Assembly: GCA_963816975.1 (NCBI GenBank) | Contig: CAWFMD010000006.1 | Span: 1,660,198-1,724,197 of the forward strand | Reading direction: 5' to 3' | DNA length: 64,000 nucleotides | From: DASRIA01 sp963816975 | GTDB taxonomy: Bacteria > Actinomycetota > Thermoleophilia > Solirubrobacterales > JBBDJG01 | Part shown: positions 58,288 through 64,000 of the stretch, piece after piece | How positions within the stretch are numbered: position 1 is the stretch's first letter | How the letters are laid out: every line of letters begins with the position of its first letter | Program-made: the position numbers and the translations under genes | The notes under the pieces: model-generated | Told to the model about the DNA's origin: nothing | Seen by the model: the letters and a program-made list of their open reading frames with translations, nothing else | The model's database searches: none

Positions 58288-59709
58288 GTGACCGAATTCT
58301 TGACCGACTGGGGCGTTGTCGTGGCGCTCGCCTGTGCGGGCGTGGCCGTCGTCTACGGCGCCGCGACCACTCGCTGGCTGCTGTCCCAATCGCCGGGCAA
58401 CGAGCAGATGCAGTCCATCTCCAGGGCGGTGCAGGAGGGCGCGGCCGCGTACCTCAACCGGCAGTACACGATCATCGGCATCGTCGCCGTCGTGATCGCG
58501 ATTGCGCTCGCGGTTGCGCTCGACGTGAAGACGGCGATCGGGTTCGTGATCGGTGGATCGTTCTCAGCCGCTGCCGGCTACATCGGGATGAACGTGTCCG
58601 TGCGCGCGAACGCGCGCGTCGCCGAGGCGGCGCGCAGCGGCGTGGCGCGCGCGTTCGACGTGGCCTTCAAGGGCGGCTCCGTGACCGGCCTGCTGGTGGT
58701 GGGCCTCGCACTGCTCGGCGTCGCCGGCTTCTACGGGGTCCTGATCCTGGCCGACGAGAGCGACAAGGAGGCGATCGACGCCCTCATCGGCCTCGGCTTC
58801 GGCGGGAGCCTGATCTCGGTCTTTGCGCGACTCGGCGGCGGCATCTTCACGAAGGCCGCCGACGTGGGCGCGGACCTGGTGGGGAAGGTCGAGGCCGGCA
58901 TCCCCGAGGACGACCCGCGCAACCCGGCCGTGATCGCCGACAACGTCGGGGACAACGTCGGGGACTGCGCCGGCATGGCGGCCGACCTGTTCGAGACCTA
59001 CGCCGTCACGGCCGTCGCCGTGATGCTGCTGGGCGTCCTGACCTTCAACGAGCAGCGGGAGGTCGCGATCTACCCGCTCGTGCTCGGAGCCGTCTCGATC
59101 CTCGCCTCCGTGATCGGCGCCCTTGCCACCCGGACGAGCGCATCCGGGAGCGTGGAACGCGCGCTCTACCAGGGCGTGTTCGTGAGCGCCGTGCTCGCGG
59201 CAGCGGCCTTCCTCCCCATCACCGACTGGTTGATGGACAACCTCACGACGAAGGACGTCGACGTCGCCGCGCCGACCACCACCGACCTGTGGCTGTGCAC
59301 GCTGATCGGCCTCGGCATCACCGGGTTGATCTTCGTGATCACGGACTTCTACACGTCCACGCGCTTCCGGCCGGTGAAGACGATCAGCCAGGCATCGGTC
59401 ACCGGCCATGCGACGAACATCATCCAGGGCCTCGCCCAGGGCCTGCAGTCGACCGCCGCGCCGGCGCTGCTGATCGCGCTTGGCATCCTCGGCGCCAACG
59501 AGCTGGCGGGCATCTACGGGATCGGCGTCGCCGTGATGGCGCAGCTCTCGATGACGGGGCTGATCGTGGCGCTCGACGCGTTCGGGCCGATCACCGACAA
59601 CGCGGGCGGCATCGCCGAGATGGCGGACTTGCCGGAGGACGTGCGCGCTGTGACGGACCCGCTCGACGCGTGGATGGTATTCCCAGTTGCTCTGCAGGTA
59701 CCCGGCTGA
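58288..59709 (+). CDS. hppA: Membrane proton-pumping pyrophosphatase, truncated at 3' end
   Basis: GTG start behind GGAGGG. The first 461 residues match HppA: NEQMQSISRAVQEGAAAYLN, FKGGSVTGLLVVGLALLG, GGGIFTKAADVGADLVGKVE and the PPi-binding DDPRNPAVIADNVGDNVGDC, then FGPITDNAGGIAEMA and VTDPLDA. The normal enzyme has about 700 or more residues and should continue VGNTTKA. Instead, from base 59671 the frame enters unrelated sequence and stops after 12 codons. The second half, with essential Asp and Lys residues, is missing, so this copy cannot be functional as shown. Confidence 0.95.
   Translation: MTEFLTDWGVVVALACAGVAVVYGAATTRWLLSQSPGNEQMQSISRAVQEGAAAYLNRQYTIIGIVAVVIAIALAVALDVKTAIGFVIGGSFSAAAGYIGMNVSVRANARVAEAARSGVARAFDVAFKGGSVTGLLVVGLALLGVAGFYGVLILADESDKEAIDALIGLGFGGSLISVFARLGGGIFTKAADVGADLVGKVEAGIPEDDPRNPAVIADNVGDNVGDCAGMAADLFETYAVTAVAVMLLGVLTFNEQREVAIYPLVLGAVSILASVIGALATRTSASGSVERALYQGVFVSAVLAAAAFLPITDWLMDNLTTKDVDVAAPTTTDLWLCTLIGLGITGLIFVITDFYTSTRFRPVKTISQASVTGHATNIIQGLAQGLQSTAAPALLIALGILGANELAGIYGIGVAVMAQLSMTGLIVALDAFGPITDNAGGIAEMADLPEDVRAVTDPLDAWMVFPVALQVPG
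59670..59671. other. Junction: hppA fused to a HORMA-TRIP13 module
   Basis: Left of this point is hppA up to codon 461 (DPLDA). Right of it is the minus-strand HORMA-like gene, itself cut after residue 51. Both genes lose their 3' parts at the same base, so this is not a simple insertion that keeps the incoming gene intact. Either a deletion or inversion end-point in the genome or an assembly join. Confidence 0.85.
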
Positions 59710-59823
59710 CAGGCCGAGCGACGCGACGATGTGCGAGAACGCTCCGGTGATCACATCGGTCAGGTGCACTGCGGTCTGCGTGCGCGTCGACGTCGACGTT
59801 CGCATCCTCGTGGCGGTGCTCAT
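59671..59823 (-). CDS. Bacterial HORMA-domain protein, N-terminal 51 residues only
   Basis: ATG overlaps the stop of the upstream 163-aa gene (ATGA). The visible part, with TSTRTQTAVHLTDVITG, IVASLGLSAGYL and W..H at the end, matches the opening of bacterial HORMA family 1 proteins (TRT.TA.HL.DVI.G...LG...W). HORMA domains close their C-terminal safety-belt around a peptide and are opened by TRIP13; in type III CBASS they activate the CD-NTase. The adjoining TRIP13-like gene is the main support. The rest, including the safety belt, is lost at the junction. Confidence 0.68.
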
Positions 59824-60311
59824 CGCGCACCCCCTGAGATGCGTCGCAGCGCGTCGGCGTCGACGGCCGTCGCAGCGGCTACAGCAGCTGTCGCCGTGGG
59901 TGCCGGGGCCGCCGGAGCGCGGCCGGCACGCAACGCATTGTGCTCCGCGACCGCGTCCTGTACCTGCGTCGTGTACGGCTCGGGGTCGGGGATGTACAGG
60001 ACCCACCCCTCGGCGGTTGCGGCGCCGGGCACCTTGCCGAGGTTCTCCTGACCCGTGAGCGCGGCGTTGCCGAGGCTGACGGTGATCTCAAGGTGCAACG
60101 GCAGCGCCCGTAGCACCACCGCACGGTCGCTGAGCATGCCGGAGGCGATGAGCGTCGGCCCGAGACCGGCGAGCGCGCTCAGCGCGTCCGCGACGTCGGA
60201 GTCGTCGATCGCGCCGGCTGGAGCGAGCGTTTCGAGCACCATCCGCTCGAGCTCGGCCCATGCGGCTGATGCGCTGCGCTGCGGTGAGCCCTTGATTGTC
60301 CTAGTGCGCAT
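59820..60311 (-). CDS. Unknown protein between TRIP13-like and HORMA genes
   Basis: 163 residues, ATG overlapping the end of the TRIP13-like gene by 11 bases. N-terminal part is helical and charged (AAWAELERMVLETL), followed by DALSALAGLGPTLIASGMLS, a beta-rich segment (ALPLHLEITVSLGNAAL, ENLGKVPGAAT, WVLYIPDPEPY), and a low-complexity Ala/Pro/Thr tail (residues about 125-150) ending DALRRISGGAR. I recognise no named family. Its place and overlaps on both sides imply a dedicated partner of the HORMA-TRIP13 pair. The flexible tail could present a closure peptide to the HORMA domain, which is speculation. Confidence 0.75.
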   Translation of the reverse strand: MRTRTIKGSPQRSASAAWAELERMVLETLAPAGAIDDSDVADALSALAGLGPTLIASGMLSDRAVVLRALPLHLEITVSLGNAALTGQENLGKVPGAATAEGWVLYIPDPEPYTTQVQDAVAEHNALRAGRAPAAPAPTATAAVAAATAVDADALRRISGGAR

Positions 60312-61205
60312 GGAGGGCTCGAACCTCCTCCTGGGTGTGCGCGAGTGCGCTGGCGGCGCGCAGCAGATCGGCGGCCGTCAGCGTCTGCGGCGCCAGCGCG
60401 CACTCCAGGCGTCCGGCGATCGCCTGCGGCACAAGCTTGCGTGCCTGGCGGCCGTCCACGCCCTGAAGCGCCCGAGCGGTCGTCGCCAGCGACGGGTCAT
60501 CAGCGAGGCGTTCGATCCCCGGGTACGCCGCGCCCCAGGCGCGCAACGTGTCGCCGAGGATGCGCTGCAGCGCTGCAGCGTCGGGCAGCCCGATGTCGAG
60601 GACGACGTCGGCGCGCGACAGAAACGCGGGCGTCGAGGCCCTCCGGATTAGTTCGACGTGACGACGAAGAACAGGTGCGGTGCGCGTCGGGTGAGGTCGT
60701 CGAGGGCGGTAAGGACGGCGTCGGTGGCGCGGTGCACGTCGACGGGGTTTGCGGACAGCGACGCGGCGCTGCGCGCGACCGCCATCGACTCGACCTCGTC
60801 GAGCAGCACGATCGTGGGTGTGCCGTCTTCGGTGAGTTCGGGGAGATGCTCGAGCAGCAGTTCGCTGACGGCCTGCTGGGTCTGCCCGTGCTCGGCACTC
60901 ATCAAGCCGTGCGGATGGATCTCCAGCGAGGCGGCAGCGGCGAGCCTGCAGTGCCTGACTGGCGGTGTACGCGAGGCCGCGAGCGAGGGTCGTCTTGCCG
61001 GTGCCGGGCGGCCCGAGCAGCACAGCGAGTCCATGCACGGCACCTGGTTTCGAACGGGATCCGTCCCGCGTACTCCCCACGCGAGCAGAGCGTGGTGCAA
61101 CAGGCGGTCCTTGCGTTCGGGAGGCACCACGATGGCCTCCCAATGACCAGCGTACGCGGGGTCGGGCATGACGATGTTGACGGCGATGTGTTCGGCGACG
61201 CTCAT
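60301..61205 (-). CDS. TRIP13/Pch2-like AAA+ ATPase, about three frameshifts
   Basis: ATG at 61205 behind AAAGAAGG. Repaired product about 300 residues: N-terminal VAEHIAVNIVMPDPAYAGHW, Walker A LGPPGTGKTTLARGLAY, SLEIHPHGLMSAEHG, Walker B TIVLLDEVESMAVARSA, DAVLTALDDLTRR, sensor FFVVTSN, then AFLSRADVVLDIGLPD (arginine finger) and a C-terminal lid. The LLDEVES, DAVLTALD and SRADVV elements match TRIP13 more than other AAA+ groups. Frame breaks lie near 61055, 60950 and 60650. TRIP13 unfolds HORMA proteins; in CBASS it turns the signal off. Confidence 0.82.
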
Positions 61206-61320
61206 GAGGGGGGTACCTTCTTTGGTGGTTGGTCGTTGATGTGGTGGCTGACCGAAACGCGGTCAAGTCGGGTGGTGCGGATCCCGGAGACGGGCGGGTT
61301 GGGGCGGGACGGGGTCGGGG

Positions 61321-61575
61321 CTACCTGGTGTCGCGGCGTGTGGACTCGGGGCCGGGCGCGATCGTGTCGGAGTCGCGCAGCCGACCGTCGCGGCCCTTAA
61401 TGCGCAGCTCGCCGCCGCCCCTGTTCGCCACGATCGGCCGGCCGGCGTCGATCACCTCCGCCTGCGTGTCGGTGACCACGCTGGCGCGCTGGTGGCCGGG
61501 CGCGACGACCTCCCAGCGTCCGTCGGGGCGGGGCTGGACAATGCGCTGGATGGGCTTGCCGGAACGTGACGACAT
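61321..61575 (-). CDS. DUF2188 protein
   Basis: 84 residues, ATG with AAGGAG seven bases upstream. DUF2188 pattern: VQPRPDGRWEVVAPGHQRAS, DTQAEVIDAGRPIVANRGGG and ELRIKGRDGRLRDSDTI. A small beta-rich protein family without known function, often next to mobile or defence genes. It is the first gene of the minus-strand unit leading to TRIP13 and HORMA; the 115-base gap before the TRIP13 start holds only a ribosome binding site. Confidence 0.85.
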   Translation of the reverse strand: MSSRSGKPIQRIVQPRPDGRWEVVAPGHQRASVVTDTQAEVIDAGRPIVANRGGGELRIKGRDGRLRDSDTIAPGPESTRRDTR

Positions 61576-61734
61576 GCGAACTCCTTCGGAGGGGTGGTCC
61601 GCGGACGGGACCGCCGCGGGCTGTTGATCTCCATGACGCCACGTCTCACGCGATTTCCAACGTCCTCGTGCGCGAGGCTGTCGACGCGAGGATCGCGCGG
61701 GCCGTGTCGCTGCCAGGTGTTGCGGCGACACCGG

Positions 61735-61740
61735 CATACT
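61735..61740 (+). promoter_or_regulatory. -10-like CATACT for the PemK-like gene, leaderless spacing
   Basis: CATACT (one mismatch to TATACT) ends seven bases before the ATG at 61748. The 172-base gap 61576-61747 is the divergent control region for both arms of the module; I saw no other clear signal in it. Confidence 0.4.
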
Positions 61741-61747
61741 CAGCGCG

Positions 61748-62083
61748 ATGCAGGTCGGCGAGGTGCTGCGGATCGACGATGTCGTCACGGGCTTTGACGA
61801 CAACAAGCTGCAACGCCCGTGCATGATCGTGCGCGTCAGCGCTCCGCCACGCGCGGGCGCGTGGGTGCTCCCCCGCTCCACGAGGGGCTCTACGGGAACA
61901 CTCGTGCGCGCAGGCGCGCTGGCTGGCCTCAACAAGGACGGCCGCTTCATGTTCGTGCCGCGATTTGTCTCGGCCGGTGACCTGGCAGGCTGCCCGAGCC
62001 TGGGCGTGCTCGGCCCCGCCGACCGCGACCGGGTACTCGACAACGTCAACGACGTGATCATCGACCTGCCGACCGAGCTGTGA
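61748..62083 (+). CDS. PemK/MazF-like protein
   Basis: 111 residues: MQVGEVLRIDDVV, DDNKLQRPCMIVRV, AWVLPRSTRGS, AGLNKDGRFMFVPRFV and LGVLGPADRDRVLDNVND. Layout fits the SH3-like PemK/MazF fold of endoribonuclease toxins, with the RPCMIV strand and a basic PRST segment, but the match is moderate. No antitoxin-like small gene sits directly upstream; DUF2188 is divergent. Stop overlaps the next start (GTGA). Confidence 0.65.
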   Translation: MQVGEVLRIDDVVTGFDDNKLQRPCMIVRVSAPPRAGAWVLPRSTRGSTGTLVRAGALAGLNKDGRFMFVPRFVSAGDLAGCPSLGVLGPADRDRVLDNVNDVIIDLPTEL

Positions 62084-63060
62084 GCCTGCTGCTCTCCGAT
62101 CAGCAATTTGCTCGCGCGCGGGGACGGTGCCCGCGCGGGCGATATCACCGACGAGCTCTACGTCTGGCTCGGACGCCTCGTGACGGTCGCGCAGGCGACG
62201 CGGACGCTCGCGCCGGCGCCGGTTCCGAGCGGCCGCTGGGAGGATCACCGACGCGATCGCCGAAACGGTGCAGGCGTGGCTTGAGGAGTCGCTGCTGCGC
62301 GGCGATCTGCTGCAGGCCTTCGATGTCTGCCAGACCCCGCGGGCACTGTCGCGCTACCTCGAGCGCGCTTCTCCGCAACTGGCTGGTCGCACGCAGCCGC
62401 AGGCGAACCGGACCCAGGCTGCTGGAACGCGCCGCGCAGATCATGGGCAGCGACGACACGTTCGTGTGCTGCGGGAACTCCCCCGCGATTGCGGAGCGCT
62501 GGTGGGCTCTGTCGGGCTGGCAGGACCCGCAGCTGTTCGCCGGCCGCGAGGACGATGTCGCCGCGGCCGTGTGGGCGCTAGGGGACTTCTCGTTGCTGCG
62601 CTTCCCATCCAGCGAACGCAGCGACCCAGTCCTCAGCACGCCTGACCTGCGGCGCTACCTCACCGGCTTGCTCGAACGCCTTCAACAGGCGGTCAGCGGC
62701 CGGCATCTCGACGTGTCGTTTCGCCGCCGCTTCGCATACGCCTACGCGTCGGCAACCGTTGCGCTGGAGGAGGCCGAAGAGCTCTCCGACGACTCTTCTC
62801 CCGCCCATAACGTCGCCGTTGCCGATGCCGCACGGATCGCGCTCGCGGACCTCACAGGCCGCCAACTACGTGTCCTCATCGAGCGGCCGCAGGGGACGCT
62901 TGAGGATCTTGCCGCGCGTCTCGGGGTGAGCCGCGGGACCGTCGACAACGAATACCGACGCGCGCTCGTGAAGGTGCGCGACGCTGCGCCAACAGACACC
63001 GCGTTTGATGGCGTGTTGGAAACTGTGCTGCTGTTGGCGTCAGAGGAGAAGACATCATGA
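62080..63060 (+). CDS. Sigma-factor-like DNA-binding protein, three apparent insertions
   Basis: GTG start overlapping the PemK-like stop. Three extra bases (near 62118, 62240 and 62372) cancel, giving about 326 residues. Middle part: DITDELYVWLGRLVTVAQ, IAETVQAWLEESLLRGDLL, LLRNWLVARSRRRTGPRLL, DDTFVCCGNSPAIAERWW. The C-terminus has a region-4-like helix-turn-helix: LTGRQLRVLIERPQGTLEDL, AARLGVSRGTVDNEYRRALV. It is not a standard ECF sigma in length. Overlaps the next gene by four bases, which encodes an anti-sigma-like Cys motif. Confidence 0.65.
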   Translation: MSLLLSDQQFARARGRCPRGRYHRRALRLARTPRDGRAGDADARAGAGSERPLGGSPTRSPKRCRRGLRSRCCAAICCRPSMSARPRGHCRATSSALLRNWLVARSRRRTGPRLLERAAQIMGSDDTFVCCGNSPAIAERWWALSGWQDPQLFAGREDDVAAAVWALGDFSLLRFPSSERSDPVLSTPDLRRYLTGLLERLQQAVSGRHLDVSFRRRFAYAYASATVALEEAEELSDDSSPAHNVAVADAARIALADLTGRQLRVLIERPQGTLEDLAARLGVSRGTVDNEYRRALVKVRDAAPTDTAFDGVLETVLLLASEEKTS

Positions 63061-64000
63061 TCTCTGAATTGAGCTGCCTCTCGCTGATGGAAATCCTTGA
63101 CCTCCGCGCCGATCCCGGCGACACCGTCGCCGCCGCGCACGTCGCCGAATGCCATCGCTGTCGGACGCTGCTGGCCAGCCTGCCCGATCAGCTACCGCTG
63201 CCAGACCTACCCGTCACGACCCACGCACCGGACCGCTCGGCCGCGACGCGCACACCGGCGCTGCGGCCGGGCATCGGGACAGGGACATTGTGGCGCGCGG
63301 CGCCCGACCCAGGCAGCGACTTCACGTGGGTGGTGGTGGTCATCGGGAGTGCACCCGACGCCGACGATCGCGTCCTCGTCGCTCCGGTCATCGGGGCGCC
63401 ACACGCTGCAACCGACGCCGATCTGCTGCTCGAAGCGCCCCTGTTGGGCTACGACGCGTTCGTCGACATGACCAACCTCGGAGTCATTCTCGATCAAGCT
63501 CATCGAGCCCGTCGCCGAGCTCTCCGAGGCGGCTGTGCATGCTGTCGTTGCGCTGTATCGCACGACGCTGGGCTCTGGCGAACCGCCCCCGGCCGACCTG
63601 CGCGGCATCGCGGTGCTCGACGCCAGCGATCCGCGGATCCTCGCAGCCGCGGGGCGTGCAGAAGCTTTGCGTGCACTCTGGCGCCCCGCCGACAGCCAAG
63701 TTGAGGACGCCGACGAGGACGACGCCGAAACGGCCACGCAGCAACCGGATGCCGTCCTGGCGCAGCCTTCACCCGGCGTCGCCACAAAGCTCGACGACGT
63801 GCTCAACGCGCGCCTAGCCGGCACAGATGCCGAATGGGACCGCCCGAGCTTGCTGGAGCAGTCCGGAGCTGACGGCGCCCTGCTCGATGCGTTTCTCGCC
63901 GGCCGCCTTGACCTCACCGACAAGAACGACATCAACAGCCTCGCACTGGTGCTCCACACCCTGCGGGTGCCGTGGGACACCGAGGCCAAACCCGCTGTCA
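63057..64000 (+). CDS. Protein with anti-sigma-type HxxxCxxC motif, one frameshift, cut by window end
   Basis: ATG overlaps the preceding stop. Near the N-terminus HVAECHRCRTLL is the HxxxCxxC zinc motif of anti-sigma factors. It is followed by a Pro-rich linker, a FTWVVVVIG segment with VLVAPVIGAPHAATDADLLL, and after one extra base near 63495 by KLIEPVAELSEAAVHAVVALY, a very acidic stretch (EDADEDDAETA) and LLEQSGADGALLDAFLAGRLDL. No membrane helix is seen. Pairing with the upstream sigma-like gene suggests a sigma/anti-sigma switch for this module. The 3' end lies outside the window. Confidence 0.6.

Noticed and set aside
59671..60058. Plus-strand open frames across the HORMA region
   Set aside because: They are antisense to the HORMA-like and 163-aa genes, which have matching overlaps and family-like sequence.

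Overview
This is a 64 kb, very GC-rich chromosomal window. Most genes start with ATG, GTG or TTG and are packed into overlapping operons (ATGA, GTGA, TGATG junctions). The gene set (S1 with four S1 repeats and an acidic tail, PolA with a decayed proofreading domain, Rex, a Rv1264-like cyclase, FmdB-type zinc ribbon, DUF1844) and base composition suggest a high-GC actinobacterium, most likely the Thermoleophilia/Solirubrobacterales group; the class assignment is inference. No tRNA, rRNA, CRISPR array or recognisable insertion sequence was seen. No gap without a gene exceeds about 210 bases.

Layout. 0-3.9 kb: GatB/YqeY (partial), PhoH carrying an intein, YbeY, Era and a small zinc-ribbon protein. 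4-12.9 kb: hisIE coupled to trpEGDC, a membrane-anchored HtrA-type protease, then trpFBA and a small membrane protein. 13-20.4 kb: a branched-chain-amino-acid-type ABC system (two lipoprotein binding proteins plus livHMGF) with a phosphofructokinase. 20.4-31.4 kb: ACT-malic enzyme, polA, a YdcZ-type transporter, a geranylgeranyl-reductase-like flavoprotein, rpsA, coaE, a lytic transglycosylase and a secreted beta-propeller protein. 31.4-37.2 kb: three NTF2/SnoaL-like proteins around uvrB, a class III cyclase, and a DUF2182/DUF1326 pair. 37.3-49.3 kb: uvrA, an EamA transporter, a Ser/Thr kinase, a polar-amino-acid ABC transporter, a decarboxylase/NTF2/agmatinase/acyltransferase cluster and YjbQ. 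49.3-59.7 kb: panC-panD-panB, FmdB/UDG, tsaE-tsaB-rimI-tsaD, glutaredoxin-rex, a glutamate-cysteine-ligase-like enzyme, DUF1844 and the first 461 codons of the proton pyrophosphatase hppA.

At about 59,670 hppA stops abruptly and runs into the truncated 3' side of a minus-strand gene from an unrelated module: DUF2188, a TRIP13/Pch2-like AAA+ ATPase, an unknown 163-aa protein, and a bacterial HORMA-domain protein cut at residue 51. Divergent from it lie a PemK/MazF-like protein, a sigma-like protein and a protein with a zinc-binding anti-sigma motif. HORMA plus TRIP13 is the regulatory pair of type III CBASS antiphage systems, but no CD-NTase or effector is visible here. This is the best candidate for an undescribed system in the window.

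Two cautions. Single-base frameshifts, mostly one extra G or C, cluster at 34.7-35.0, 38.1-49.8 and 60.3-63.5 kb. They break otherwise intact essential genes such as uvrA, so they are probably sequence errors; I annotate across them. The hppA/HORMA junction may itself be an assembly join. A second notable item is the PhoH intein, which carries the W-C-T signature of class 3 inteins. Many first genes have a TANNNT box only 5-8 bases before the start codon, suggesting widespread leaderless transcription.
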